Below, one piece after another: positions 24,361-33,603 of a DNA stretch of 64,000 nt; positions within the stretch are counted from its first letter, which is position 1; every line of letters begins with the position of its first letter. Origin of the DNA: CAZSHG01 sp964459995 (GTDB taxonomy: Bacteria > UBP14 > UBA6098). Position numbers and translations under genes: made by a program. The DNA lies in assembly GCA_964459995.1 (NCBI GenBank), contig CAYWOR010000011.1, positions 1 to 64,000 of the forward strand, in the 5' to 3' direction. The notes beneath the pieces were generated by a model that had not been told where the DNA came from, made no database searches, and saw only the letters and a list, made by a program, of their open reading frames with translations.

Positions 24361-25156
24361 ATTTACAAAGATGTCCGGAAGTGGAAACGATTTTATTGTG
24401 ATAGATAATCGCGATGATGAAGTTCTCGTAGAAAATTCAAAATCAGATTTCGTGCGGAAAACTTGCCGTAGAAGGGCGTCTGTCGGCGCGGATGGAGTGC
24501 TTTTTCTTGAAAACAGTGTTTGCGCCGATTTTCGGATGCGATATTTCAACGCAGACGGCGGAGAGGTAGAGTTTTGCGGGAATGGCGGTCGTTGTATCGC
24601 TCATTTTGCGCATTATGGGTTGGGTTTTCCTGCCGAGGTTAGGTTTGATTCTGGCGCGGGCATTGTTTCGGCGAAAGTTGAAGACGATTTCGTCGCACTT
24701 CAGATGCCGATGGCGGGCGAGCCCTCAGGACCTTATAAACTCGATATTTCCGGAGATGTTATCGAATATTACTTTATTAACACAGGCGTGCCACATGTTG
24801 TAATATTTAGCGATAATATATCAAGCATAAATGTCGTCGAAATAGGCAGAGCCATTCGTTTTCACGAGAATTTCGCACCGGAGGGAACAAATGCAAATTT
24901 TGTGCGTCTTCAAAAAACGCCCGAGTGGGAGGCCGAAATTCGCACCTACGAGCGCGGTGTCGAGGACGAAACGCTCGCCTGTGGCACAGGTGTTACTGCC
25001 GCGGCTTTAATCGCCGCAAAATTGGGGTATGTCAAGCTTCCAATTCGGGTTAGGGTCGCCTTGCCCGATATTCTCACTGTCGATATCGATTCGAGCGGAC
25101 GTCCGGTATATTCGGGCGAAGTTAAATTAGTTTACTTTGGCAAAATAAATATATAG
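24350..25156 (+). CDS. dapF: Diaminopimelate epimerase
   Basis: Converts LL- to meso-diaminopimelate for lysine and peptidoglycan synthesis. The 268 residues match the usual family length. Both halves of the active site are visible: C76 in FCGNGGRC and C211 in LACGTGVTA, the two cysteines acting as acid and base. The N-terminus (FTKMSGSGNDF) is typical. The gene starts inside the end of the DUF2723 gene, and the EcfT-like gene follows 2 bases after its stop. Confidence 0.96.
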   Translation: MIIEFTKMSGSGNDFIVIDNRDDEVLVENSKSDFVRKTCRRRASVGADGVLFLENSVCADFRMRYFNADGGEVEFCGNGGRCIAHFAHYGLGFPAEVRFDSGAGIVSAKVEDDFVALQMPMAGEPSGPYKLDISGDVIEYYFINTGVPHVVIFSDNISSINVVEIGRAIRFHENFAPEGTNANFVRLQKTPEWEAEIRTYERGVEDETLACGTGVTAAALIAAKLGYVKLPIRVRVALPDILTVDIDSSGRPVYSGEVKLVYFGKINI

Positions 25157-25158
25157 CA

Positions 25159-25962
25159 TTGAAACAAATAATAGCAGGCAAATATATTGAAAAGGACTCG
25201 CCTATTCATCGTCTCGACCCGAGGACGAAGGCTTTCGCGCTGTGTTGCCTAATCGCCTATCTTCTTATCTGGCCGGATATTATAGGGCACTTATTTTGTT
25301 TATTGCTTCTTCTCGTTGCGACTCGGACAGCGAAAATTCAGATAATCATCGCTCTGAAATTCATTTGGGGAGCGAGATTTTTCTTCTACATGGCTTTTTT
25401 GGCGCATTTGCTTTTTACTCCGGGCGAGGGTGGCTATGGTTGGTGGATTTTCGCACTCACACTACGCGGCGCGTCGAACGGCTTGCTTTTCGGACTGCGG
25501 CTAATCTGTTTGTTATGGTCTGCGGCGCTTTTCGCCTGGACAACGTCGCCTGTTGAGCTTGCGGATGGTTTTCGCCAGACGTTGTCGCCACTTCGGCGAA
25601 TCGGCATAGATATCGATGACATCGCAACAATGCTCTTGTTGGCGATGCGTTTTGTTCCGACGCTTATCCACGATGCTCGAGAGCTGAAATACGCACAGGA
25701 GGCTCGCGGGGCGCAATTTTATAGTGGTGGAATAATTCGACGGGGTAAATCGGTTGTGCCGTTGATTGTCCCGCTTTTCGTGGGGGCTTTCCGACGTGCG
25801 GAGGCTACTGCTGTCGCTCTTATAATTCGCGGATACGAACTCGATGAGGAAAGAACCAGCCTTTTTCCGCTTAAATTCGGCGTGAACGATTGGGGCGGCA
25901 TCATCTGTGCGACATTTATTGTAATGATAGGAATTTGCGGGAGGGTTATGTTTTCCGCGTGA
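25159..25962 (+). CDS. EcfT-like transmembrane component of an energy-coupling factor transporter
   Basis: A 267-residue membrane protein with about five hydrophobic helices and the two EcfT coupling-helix motifs: ARELKYAQEARGAQ and, near the end, AEATAVALIIRGYE. In ECF transporters this subunit links the paired ATPases to a vitamin- or metal-binding S component. Neither ATPases nor an S component are in this window, so the substrate is unknown. The start is TTG at 25159 directly after dapF, without a clear ribosome binding site, suggesting translational coupling. A small membrane protein and an outer-membrane barrel follow. Confidence 0.85.
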   Translation: MKQIIAGKYIEKDSPIHRLDPRTKAFALCCLIAYLLIWPDIIGHLFCLLLLLVATRTAKIQIIIALKFIWGARFFFYMAFLAHLLFTPGEGGYGWWIFALTLRGASNGLLFGLRLICLLWSAALFAWTTSPVELADGFRQTLSPLRRIGIDIDDIATMLLLAMRFVPTLIHDARELKYAQEARGAQFYSGGIIRRGKSVVPLIVPLFVGAFRRAEATAVALIIRGYELDEERTSLFPLKFGVNDWGGIICATFIVMIGICGRVMFSA

Positions 25963-26225
25963 AAACAATTGCATATGCCTGGAAAAGCGATTATCTTGAA
26001 ATTATGTTTGGAAAAAAGCATCAACGACGTGAATTTAAACTCGAAAGCCGTTCGGCGCAAAAGCCTGTCGAAAGGGATATCGAGGAGAACAAGCATGTCC
26101 GCATCGAGCCACCGGACAGGTCGAATTACCCTCGGCTGTTCGATAATTGGATGATTATTCTCGTTTTCGCATTGCTTGTCGTTTTTTTGATTTTTCTTCT
26201 CAAATGGCTCAACGCCGGTTTTTAA
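25959..26225 (+). CDS. Small single-pass membrane protein
   Basis: I chose the GTG at 25959, which overlaps the ecfT stop (GTGA) and lies downstream of GGGAGG; this gives 88 residues. An ATG at 26004 would give 73. The protein is charged (basic then mixed, KKHQRREFKLESR) up to a single hydrophobic helix near the C-terminus (NWMIILVFALLVVFLIFLLKWL). It is one base from the barrel gene. It is not a recognised family. An accessory role in the uptake system is possible only by context. Confidence 0.6.
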   Translation: MKTIAYAWKSDYLEIMFGKKHQRREFKLESRSAQKPVERDIEENKHVRIEPPDRSNYPRLFDNWMIILVFALLVVFLIFLLKWLNAGF

Positions 26226-26226
26226 C

Positions 26227-27978
26227 ATGAATCGACAATTACGGATAATCCTCTTTACTCTAATTCTCGCTGTGGCGATTTTTTCGCAGACGGAGAGGTT
26301 GTTTGTTGTGGTTCCGGCCGATTCTCTCGAAGACAACCGCCAATATCCATCGGAGAGCGTTGGAGCAGGGGATTTGGAGAGGTATCCATCGGCGGGTCTT
26401 CCGGAAATCTTGAACTCGGAGACCTTCGTGCAATTTGGGAATCTCGCTGACGACGGTTATTCTTCGCCTTTCGTCAATGGGATTCCGAGCTATTTTTCAT
26501 CGGTCTATTTCGATGGTCTTCGGCTTTATTCGCCGCAACTTGGCCAATTCGAGCTTAAATGGTTCGCGGAGGACATGCTCAAGTCTGTCGAAGTGCTAAC
26601 CGGCGGAAATTCGCATTTATCGGGGCTGGGCATGATCGGAGGGGCAATCGATATCGGCCTTCGCGATTTGCCTGAAAAGCAAGATTACACAAAGATTTCC
26701 GGCGGATGGGGCAACAGCGGTTATAAAGAGTATTCGGGGATGTTTCTCAAACGATTCAAGCAAAATGCCGGAATCGGGGTTAGCGCTTCGGAACTCAACG
26801 CAGACGGCCTTTTTGAGGACGATAGGGATGCTCGACTGCGAAATTACTCTGCAGTATCGTGGTTTAAGTTCGAAGGTTTCGATTTGAGGCTCTTCGGAAG
26901 CCGATTCGAGGGGCGCAACCGCTCGATGAATCTCACCTTTTCTGATTCGGTCGATGTGAACCGTCAGGAGGACGACCATAGATTTTTCGACGGCGAGATT
27001 GTTTATTCAACCGCTTTTGGCGATTTTTCGCTCAGATTCGACCATCAGGAATATGAGCGTAAGCTGTTTTTCGAGGACGAATCCGGATTTGAAAAGATCG
27101 AAGACAATATCGACGCCGCTTTAGCCTCTTTTTCGACATCTGTCGCGAAGAACACTGATTTATTGCTGAATGCCGATTACACCGTTTCGACAATGGATAA
27201 TACATCGAAGGGCAAGAATCGAGACGAACAGATTGGCGGTGGAGTTACGGTAAAATCGCGGTTTGGCGATGTTTCCGGGCAGGCGGGGCTTCGTGCGGTG
27301 AAAATCGAGGACTCTGATATTTATTTTATCCCCGGCATTTCAATCAGAAGTGAAGTTGGGGAATCCTATTCAATTTTCGCCGGTGGCGGTGCGGGCTATC
27401 ATCCCTCGATTCTCGGCAATGATGTCTCTGAACAGCCCTATTATTTTGGCGAAGCCGGCCTCGAATACAATCACGACAAGCTCGATGTTTATTTGAAGGG
27501 CTATCATTCGCGGTTTAGGGAGCAAAATTTCTTCGTGAGCGAGGGTTTTTTGGGGGACTTCGTGCAGGATACACTTGGGAAGGTTTATGGAATTCAGGGA
27601 CGCATAGAATATGCGCCGGACGAACTTTTCCTGCTTGGGGCGAGATACATCTGGAATTCGCCGGAATATTCTATTCGAGGGCTTCCGGAGCATTTTGTTC
27701 AGACTTATATCGAGGAAAAAAAGCTTTATGGGCACGACGAGATTTCGCTAACGTTGCGGCTCGAGGCTGACGGCTATTTCAATCTTCCCGGCGAAGCTCC
27801 CAATGCAGGGATTTTGCGGTGCAGAGGAAAACTAAAGTATATCGGGGTGAGTATTTTCGGGCAGTTCAGTTATGCGTTTGTCGAGGACGACGGCTGGCAT
27901 AACGGCGAATTTTATCTTCGAGAGCTTATCCCCGGCAAAAGCTGGCGGATAGGCGCTCTATGGGAGCTTTTCGATTAG
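26227..27978 (+). CDS. TonB-dependent-receptor-like outer-membrane protein
   Basis: A 583-residue protein with a signal peptide ending near IFSQ, then a plug-like region (GLPEILNSETFVQFGN...FVNGIPSYFSSVYFDGLRLYSPQLGQFELKWFAEDMLKSVEVLTGGNSHLSGLGMIGGAIDI). Its 'vEVltGG.s...G.g..GGaIdi' pattern is typical of TonB-receptor plugs. The rest alternates like beta strands to the end (WRIGALWELFD). It is shorter than most TonB receptors. It is probably last in the operon with dapF and ecfT, so it may bring the ECF substrate across the outer membrane; this pairing is an inference. Confidence 0.75.
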   Translation: MNRQLRIILFTLILAVAIFSQTERLFVVVPADSLEDNRQYPSESVGAGDLERYPSAGLPEILNSETFVQFGNLADDGYSSPFVNGIPSYFSSVYFDGLRLYSPQLGQFELKWFAEDMLKSVEVLTGGNSHLSGLGMIGGAIDIGLRDLPEKQDYTKISGGWGNSGYKEYSGMFLKRFKQNAGIGVSASELNADGLFEDDRDARLRNYSAVSWFKFEGFDLRLFGSRFEGRNRSMNLTFSDSVDVNRQEDDHRFFDGEIVYSTAFGDFSLRFDHQEYERKLFFEDESGFEKIEDNIDAALASFSTSVAKNTDLLLNADYTVSTMDNTSKGKNRDEQIGGGVTVKSRFGDVSGQAGLRAVKIEDSDIYFIPGISIRSEVGESYSIFAGGGAGYHPSILGNDVSEQPYYFGEAGLEYNHDKLDVYLKGYHSRFREQNFFVSEGFLGDFVQDTLGKVYGIQGRIEYAPDELFLLGARYIWNSPEYSIRGLPEHFVQTYIEEKKLYGHDEISLTLRLEADGYFNLPGEAPNAGILRCRGKLKYIGVSIFGQFSYAFVEDDGWHNGEFYLRELIPGKSWRIGALWELFD

Positions 27979-27984
27979 GCGTGG

Positions 27985-28389
27985 TCAGCGCACCTCTTCC
28001 AACCTTTCGATAATCTCGATAATTATATCCAAATCGGTTCGTGTCAAATTGGCAAGCCGCGTTAAGATATTGAACTTTTTGACGAGTTCGCGTTCCTTCT
28101 CGGAGACGGAAATCATTTCGCCGTCGAAATCCTCGAATAGTTCGGCGCGGATTTCTTCGATAAGGTCTTCGGTAGATTCCATCAATGGCTCTTCGCCGAA
28201 AATAAGGTAGTCAGCGGTGGTATCGAGGATTTTGGCCATTCTTCCGACGATTTGAAAATTCGGTTTGTTTCGATTGCGCTCGATAAAAGAGATAAGTCCG
28301 GGGCTTGTCCCAACGAGTTTCGCAAATTGGCGTTGGGAAATACCCCGCTCCATTCTCAGTCTCATCACTCTATCGCCTAATTCTTCCAT
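27985..28389 (-). CDS. XRE-family transcriptional regulator
   Basis: A 134-residue protein whose first ~65 residues form a Cro/C1-type helix-turn-helix (RMERGISQRQFAKLVGTSPGLISFIERNRNKPNFQIVGRMAKIL). The rest is acidic and helical and could be for dimerisation or sensing. The start is supported by GGATGGTGAAG upstream. Its promoter carries an inverted repeat over the -10 box, which suggests autoregulation. It converges on the barrel gene at 27978. Confidence 0.9.
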   Translation of the reverse strand: MEELGDRVMRLRMERGISQRQFAKLVGTSPGLISFIERNRNKPNFQIVGRMAKILDTTADYLIFGEEPLMESTEDLIEEIRAELFEDFDGEMISVSEKERELVKKFNILTRLANLTRTDLDIIIEIIERLEEVR

Positions 28390-28400
28390 TTCTTCACCAT

Positions 28401-28429
28401 CCTATTTTTTTTGGTAAAAATAGAATAGG
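28401..28429. promoter_or_regulatory. Inverted repeat over the XRE gene promoter
   Basis: CCTATT (28401-28406) and AATAGG (28424-28429) form an inverted repeat that overlaps the -10 box. It is a natural candidate operator for the protein encoded just downstream. Confidence 0.45.
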
Positions 28430-28450
28430 TTGTCATTTAATTTATGTCAA
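28422..28450 (-). promoter_or_regulatory. Promoter of the XRE regulator gene
   Basis: On the minus strand, a consensus TTGACA (28450-28445) is followed after 17 bases by TATTCT (28427-28422). Confidence 0.65.
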
Positions 28451-28505
28451 GCGAATAATTAATATTTTATAGTGGCTGTGGAAAAGGATTTGATGAGGAA
28501 AGGTT

Positions 28506-30713
28506 CTACAATCCTCCCGAGCGGCGTGTCGGTTTGCGTGTGCCGCCGAGGTCGGGGCGGTCTTCGCCATCTGTAGGAGGTTTATTTCCTGAGAATGATG
28601 GCGTTCTCGATGTTGTATGGAATCCCGGCGGGCAATAATCTGTCGGTTGAGATCCGACAGCGAAAACCTCATGGGCAACGCTTTTGCACTGATTTGTGGC
28701 GAGTTTTCTGCTCTCTTTGCATATATCGACGAAAACGACTTTGCCTGCCGGTATCTCGAAATCCTTGACTTTGGAGCCGTCGAGGGAATACATCATGTAT
28801 TTCGTCCAGACTGGGAGAGTGGCTCTCGCGCCGGTCATGTTATCGCCGATGGGCGTTGAATAATCGTCGTAACCCATTTGCACACCGCAACATAGGTCGG
28901 GCGTGAAGCCGACGAACCATGCATCGGAGTAATCGTTCGTGGTTCCGGTTTTGCCTGCGGCCGGACGGTCGAAACCATATAACCGCGCTGGGTATCCGGT
29001 GCCGTGATCGACGACTGTCTGAAGAATGCTCGTCATGATATATGCTGTTGCCGGCGACAGAACCTGTGTCTTTTGGGGTTTTGCTTCCTCGATAATTTTG
29101 CCGTCCCTATCGACGATTTTCAGCACGGCTATCGGTTCGACTCTAACGCCGAGATTTGGATATACGCAATAAGCTTTCACGAGATCGATGAGTTTGACAT
29201 CGCTGGTGCCCATCGCGAGGGAAAGATAGGGTTCGAGTTTTGTCGTTATGCCCATCTGCTGGGCATACCATACGACCCTTTGGGGTCCGACGGCATTACA
29301 AAGCTTTACAGTAGGAACATTTCGGCTTGCGCGAAGGGCATCGCGGAGTGTGACTGTGCCTTTATATTCGTGGTCGTAATTTTGGGGGCGCCAAAGCTCG
29401 CCGGCCTCCATCGGATAGACCTCCGGTGTGTCGAGAAGGGTATCGATGGCAGTCCAGCCGTTGTCGATTGCGGCCGTATAGACAAATGGTTTGAATGCAC
29501 TTCCGGCCTGCCTTCCCCCCTGAACGGCGCGGTTATATTGGCTTTTCTCGAAGCTACTTCCGCCAATCATCACACGAATTTCGCCGGTAGAAGGAACCAT
29601 CGACAACATAGCCCCCTGAAGATTCTTCCATTGTCGAACTGAATCTCCGGTAGAAGAATCGTAAACCATTTCGGTGTATATTGGGTCGTCGTTTTTATGT
29701 ATCTTTCTTTGCCATCTTTCGAGTTTGGCAATTTCTTGCACGAAGAAGCTGTCCGCGATTTGCTGATGACGCCAATCGAGCGTGGTGTAAATCGTAATTC
29801 CGCGCTCGTAAAGGTAGCTGTCGCCGTATTTGCGTTCGATATATCTTCGGACATGCTCGACGAAATAGGGGGCTTTCCATGTTGCGGTTTCTTCTTCGTA
29901 ATTTACATAGAGAGATTCGGCGCAAAGGCTGTCGTATTCGGCCTTTCCAATGGCTCCGGTCGAGAGCATTCGTCCGAGAACGACATTTCTTCGGCCTCGA
30001 AGGGTTTCGTGATTGTTGATGTATCTGCTTGGTGCTTGAAGTAGTCCGGCAATTGTGGCGGCTTCGCGGACATCGACGGAATCAGCGTGTTTCCCGAAAA
30101 AGAATCTCGATGCCGCCTCGACGCCATAACAGCCTTTCCCAAGATATTGCTGATTGAGGAAAAGTTCGAGGATTTCGTCTTTGGAGTAATCTCGTTCGAG
30201 TTTGAGGGCGGTCAAACCTTCGCGGATTTTACGTTTGAAAATTTTCTCGCGTGTAAGGAACAGCGACCTTGTCAGCTGTTGGGTTATTGTCGAGCCGCCC
30301 TGGGCGCGTCTTCCGCTTCGGAAATTCGCGATAATTGAGCGCAAGATGCCCCAGCTATCTACACCCCAGTGTCTATGGAATCTTTCGTCCTCGGTGGCCA
30401 TTACCGCGTTAACAAGGTTCGGGGATATTTCGTGAATACCCACCCAGATACGTTTTTCGCCGGCGAATTCGGCCAACAGTTCGTTATCGACCGAGTAAAC
30501 CCTCGTAACAAGGGCCGGAGTATAATCCTCCAGCACACGCGGGTCAGGTAATTGCGGAGAATAGAGCACATAGACGACGAAAAGGATAAGCGCCGGCCCG
30601 ATAATTCCAATCAACAGACCGGATGCAAGGGCAATCAGAGCTTTGCTCAGAACGAACCCTTTGCCGCTCTCCTCGCGAATTCGATACATTTGTCGCCGTA
30701 TCGCTCTTTCCAT
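28506..30713 (-). CDS. Class A penicillin-binding protein (glycosyltransferase/transpeptidase)
   Basis: A bifunctional PBP1A-type enzyme of 735 residues that polymerises and cross-links peptidoglycan. After a cytoplasmic tail and one membrane helix (~30-57), the GT51 domain shows ATEDERFHRHWG (catalytic E108), QGGSTITQQ and KDEILELFLNQ. The transpeptidase domain shows SAFK (active serine), SRN and KTGTT. The C-terminal ~45 residues are proline-, glycine- and arginine-rich and look disordered. I prefer the ATG at 30713: the longer open frame (from 30734) runs through a consensus -10 box. With that start the mRNA would have almost no leader. Confidence 0.95.
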   Translation of the reverse strand: MERAIRRQMYRIREESGKGFVLSKALIALASGLLIGIIGPALILFVVYVLYSPQLPDPRVLEDYTPALVTRVYSVDNELLAEFAGEKRIWVGIHEISPNLVNAVMATEDERFHRHWGVDSWGILRSIIANFRSGRRAQGGSTITQQLTRSLFLTREKIFKRKIREGLTALKLERDYSKDEILELFLNQQYLGKGCYGVEAASRFFFGKHADSVDVREAATIAGLLQAPSRYINNHETLRGRRNVVLGRMLSTGAIGKAEYDSLCAESLYVNYEEETATWKAPYFVEHVRRYIERKYGDSYLYERGITIYTTLDWRHQQIADSFFVQEIAKLERWQRKIHKNDDPIYTEMVYDSSTGDSVRQWKNLQGAMLSMVPSTGEIRVMIGGSSFEKSQYNRAVQGGRQAGSAFKPFVYTAAIDNGWTAIDTLLDTPEVYPMEAGELWRPQNYDHEYKGTVTLRDALRASRNVPTVKLCNAVGPQRVVWYAQQMGITTKLEPYLSLAMGTSDVKLIDLVKAYCVYPNLGVRVEPIAVLKIVDRDGKIIEEAKPQKTQVLSPATAYIMTSILQTVVDHGTGYPARLYGFDRPAAGKTGTTNDYSDAWFVGFTPDLCCGVQMGYDDYSTPIGDNMTGARATLPVWTKYMMYSLDGSKVKDFEIPAGKVVFVDICKESRKLATNQCKSVAHEVFAVGSQPTDYCPPGFHTTSRTPSFSGNKPPTDGEDRPDLGGTRKPTRRSGGL

Positions 30714-30722
30714 AGTTTTACT

Positions 30723-30751
30723 ATTATATAGCATTTGCGCACAAATTGCAA
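30723..30751 (-). promoter_or_regulatory. Promoter of the penicillin-binding protein gene, leaderless type
   Basis: TTGCAA (30751-30746), 17 bases, TATAAT (30728-30723) on the minus strand. Only 9 bases separate the -10 box from the ATG, so transcription should start within a few bases of the start codon. Confidence 0.6.
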
Positions 30752-30863
30752 GCTAAAGAGTCGCAAGGAAAAAGTGTGTTGCGATTATCGTCGCAATCGT
30801 TATTTTAATAAAATACGAACTTTGACAACCCATATTCGAATTATAACGAAAGGAACAAATAGT

Positions 30864-31907
30864 ATGAGCGAATTCAGGCACGACCCGGTTCAAAAACGAT
30901 GGGTGATTATTGCGGTTGAGAGAAGCCGTCGGCCGTCCGATTTTAAGATAGAGAACGCCCCCGGTGGCGGAGGCGGTTTTTGCCCCTTCTGTTATGGCAA
31001 CGAGGACAAGACTCCGCCCGAGATTATGGCGCTTCGCGACCATGGAACCGAGCGCGACAAGCCCGGCTGGCAGATAAGGGTAATTCCGAATAAATTTCCG
31101 GCACTCGCAGTCGAGGGCGAAATTGGAAGACGCGGACTTGGGCTTTTCGACGTGATGAATGGGATCGGCGCGCACGAGGTTATTGTCGAGACCCCCGACC
31201 ACGAACTGCACATGGGGGATATGGAATTATCGCGTGTTGCCGATATAGTGCGGATTTATCGTGAGAGGATAATCGATCTTCACAGAGATCAGCGTCTTCG
31301 GTATGTTCTTATTTTCAAGAACCACGGCGAGGTTGCGGGCGCGAGTTTGGCTCATCCGCACACACAGATAATCGCGACGCCTATCACGCCGAGAACTATT
31401 GCGGCGGAGCTTGACAGCGCGCGCGAGCATTTCCTAGCAAAGGAAAGATGCCTTTTCTGCGACATCATCAACCAAGAGATCGCATTGAAGGAACGTGTTG
31501 TCGAGATGAACGAGGATTTCATCGTGATTGCACCCTTTGCGAGCAGATTTCCCTTCGAGATGTGGGTTATGCCGCGCCAACATATGCATGATTATACACA
31601 ACTTTCCGATGAACAGATATTGCCCTTCGCGAAGATCCTTCGCAACACTCTTTTCCGCCTGAAGGAATCACTTGGCGATCCGCCCTTTAATTTTGTGCTT
31701 CACACTTCGCCGAATCCGGTTCATAGGCCGGGTAAGCAGAATTATTGGTCAACATTGCCCTACGATTATCATTGGCATTTGGAGATTATTCCGAGGCTCA
31801 CAAAAGTGGCCGGTTTCGAGTGGGGCACCGGATTTTATATCAACCCGACACCGCCGGAAGTAGCGGCGGAATATATGCGCAAAGTTCCAATCGAGAATGG
31901 TGAATGA
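30864..31907 (+). CDS. galT: Galactose-1-phosphate uridylyltransferase-like protein
   Basis: The 347-residue HIT-superfamily enzyme exchanges UMP between UDP-glucose and galactose-1-phosphate. The active site H164-P-H166-T-Q168 is intact, as are two CxxC-type metal sites (CPFC near the N-terminus, CLFC in the middle). The start is set by AAGGAA upstream of ATG 30864. Its stop overlaps the start of the GH57 gene (ATGA), so sugar-nucleotide and glucan metabolism are coupled in one operon. A close relative acting on another sugar phosphate cannot be excluded. Confidence 0.9.
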   Translation: MSEFRHDPVQKRWVIIAVERSRRPSDFKIENAPGGGGGFCPFCYGNEDKTPPEIMALRDHGTERDKPGWQIRVIPNKFPALAVEGEIGRRGLGLFDVMNGIGAHEVIVETPDHELHMGDMELSRVADIVRIYRERIIDLHRDQRLRYVLIFKNHGEVAGASLAHPHTQIIATPITPRTIAAELDSAREHFLAKERCLFCDIINQEIALKERVVEMNEDFIVIAPFASRFPFEMWVMPRQHMHDYTQLSDEQILPFAKILRNTLFRLKESLGDPPFNFVLHTSPNPVHRPGKQNYWSTLPYDYHWHLEIIPRLTKVAGFEWGTGFYINPTPPEVAAEYMRKVPIENGE

Positions 31908-33595
31908 ATATGAAAGGCAAACTCCACTTCGTTCTGCATTCGCACTTACCCTATGTTCTCGGGCATGGCACTTGGCCACACGGCACTGATTGGCTTTTCG
32001 AGGCGGCCGCGGAGACTTATATCCCGATATTGATCGAATTCGAGCAGTTGGAGAAGGAGGGAGTGCCTTTCAAACTTAGCATCGGGTTGACCCCTATTCT
32101 GAGCGAGCAATTAGCGCACCGACAGTTCGTAGGCGGTTTCGAGGCGTATCTCGAACAGAAGATAGTTGACGCGCGGCAGAACCGCGAGGCATTTGTCGCA
32201 GTCGGGGACAACGAAATGGCTGACCTCGCGGAGATGTGGGAAGCGGAATATACAAAGATAAAGCGCTATTTTGAGCACGATCTCAAACGCGATATTATTA
32301 GCGGATTCCGCAGGCTTCAGGACAGAGGCAAGATCGAGATCATTACCTGTGCGGCTACACACGGTTATCTACCGCTTTTGGGGACCGACGAATCTGTTCG
32401 TGCACAGGTGAAAGCGGGAATCGATAGTTACAGACGGCTTTTCGGGCGCGATCCAAAAGGGATTTGGATGCCGGAATGTGCCTATAGACCGGCATATGAA
32501 TGGAAACCGCCGGTGGGGAACTATTCTCCTTTCATGAGGCAGGGGGTCGAGGAGATATTATTCGAGTCTGGTATCGAGTGGACTGTTGCGGACTCGCATC
32601 TTCTAATCGGTGGCGAATCTAAAGGTGTTTATATTGATCGATTTAGCTCGCTTAAGGCTTTATGGGCGCGTTTTGCGGAATCATATACCCCCGCTGAAAC
32701 AGTCGAGAAAGACACATTGAAACCTTACATGGTCAGCTCGACCGGCGCACCGAAGGGCACGGCTTTCTTTTTCCGCGATCCGGACACGAGCCTTCAGGTT
32801 TGGTCGGGCGAATGGGGATATCCGGGGAATCCGGCCTATCTCGATTTTCATAAAAAGCATTTTCCGGGCGGACATCGATATTGGCGCGTAACTGACAGCA
32901 AAGCGGATTTGGCCGACAAATTGATTTACCGTCCGGATTGGATTGACGCCACTATAAAGGATCAAGCGGCGCATTTCGCAAAATTGGTCGCCGAGACCGT
33001 CTCCGAGGGTGGAATTCTCACCGCGCCTTTCGATGCCGAGCTTTTCGGACATTGGTGGTTCGAAGGCCCTCGATGGATTGCGCAGGTCGCGCGGGAAATC
33101 GCAAAGATGGAAAATGTCGAGATGACGACCGGCTCGGAAGCACTTATCGAAAACCCGCCGGAGGAGGTTCTTAACCTTCCGGAAGGCTCATGGGGACAGG
33201 GCGGTTTTCATTATATTTGGCTCAATGAGTGGACAGAGTGGACGTGGAAGCATGTTTACAATGCCGAGCGCAAGATGGTCGAGCTTGTCGAGGAATGGGC
33301 GGAAAAGGGGAAGAACCCGAAAATCGGCGAGGTGTTGACACAGGCTGGGCGCGAGCTGTTGCTTCTGGAGGCCAGCGATTGGCAGTTTCTCATAAGCACA
33401 TGGTCTGCAAGGGATTACGCCGAAATACGAATTGGTTTCCATGCCGACGCTTTCGAGCATTTGGCGAAAATCGCGCAAACACTTCTCGACGGCGGAACCC
33501 TCTCTCAGACGGACAGAACGAGGTTCGTCCTCCTTGCGGAACAGGATAACCCATTTCCCGATTTGAATTTAAACTATTGGCTGAAAAAGAGATAG
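31904..33595 (+). CDS. GH57 (DUF1957-type) 1,4-alpha-glucan branching enzyme-like protein
   Basis: A 563-residue cytoplasmic protein without signal peptide. It starts with the GH57 motif HSHLPYVLGHGTW and carries GIWMPECAYRP, in which E191 is at the expected nucleophile position, and FDAELFGHWWFEGP with D377 as the likely acid/base. The length and the DUF1957-like C-terminal helices (ARDYAEIRI...LLAEQDNPFPDLNLNYW) fit the branching-enzyme subgroup better than amylases. It probably builds branched storage glucan. Translation is coupled to galT. Confidence 0.88.
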   Translation: MNMKGKLHFVLHSHLPYVLGHGTWPHGTDWLFEAAAETYIPILIEFEQLEKEGVPFKLSIGLTPILSEQLAHRQFVGGFEAYLEQKIVDARQNREAFVAVGDNEMADLAEMWEAEYTKIKRYFEHDLKRDIISGFRRLQDRGKIEIITCAATHGYLPLLGTDESVRAQVKAGIDSYRRLFGRDPKGIWMPECAYRPAYEWKPPVGNYSPFMRQGVEEILFESGIEWTVADSHLLIGGESKGVYIDRFSSLKALWARFAESYTPAETVEKDTLKPYMVSSTGAPKGTAFFFRDPDTSLQVWSGEWGYPGNPAYLDFHKKHFPGGHRYWRVTDSKADLADKLIYRPDWIDATIKDQAAHFAKLVAETVSEGGILTAPFDAELFGHWWFEGPRWIAQVAREIAKMENVEMTTGSEALIENPPEEVLNLPEGSWGQGGFHYIWLNEWTEWTWKHVYNAERKMVELVEEWAEKGKNPKIGEVLTQAGRELLLLEASDWQFLISTWSARDYAEIRIGFHADAFEHLAKIAQTLLDGGTLSQTDRTRFVLLAEQDNPFPDLNLNYWLKKR

Positions 33596-33603
33596 GAACA
33601 TCG

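Noticed and set aside
30820..30863. Promoter TTGACA...TATAAC directly before galT
   Set aside because: The spacer is only 14 bases, too short for normal use; I could not find a better pair, so none is listed.
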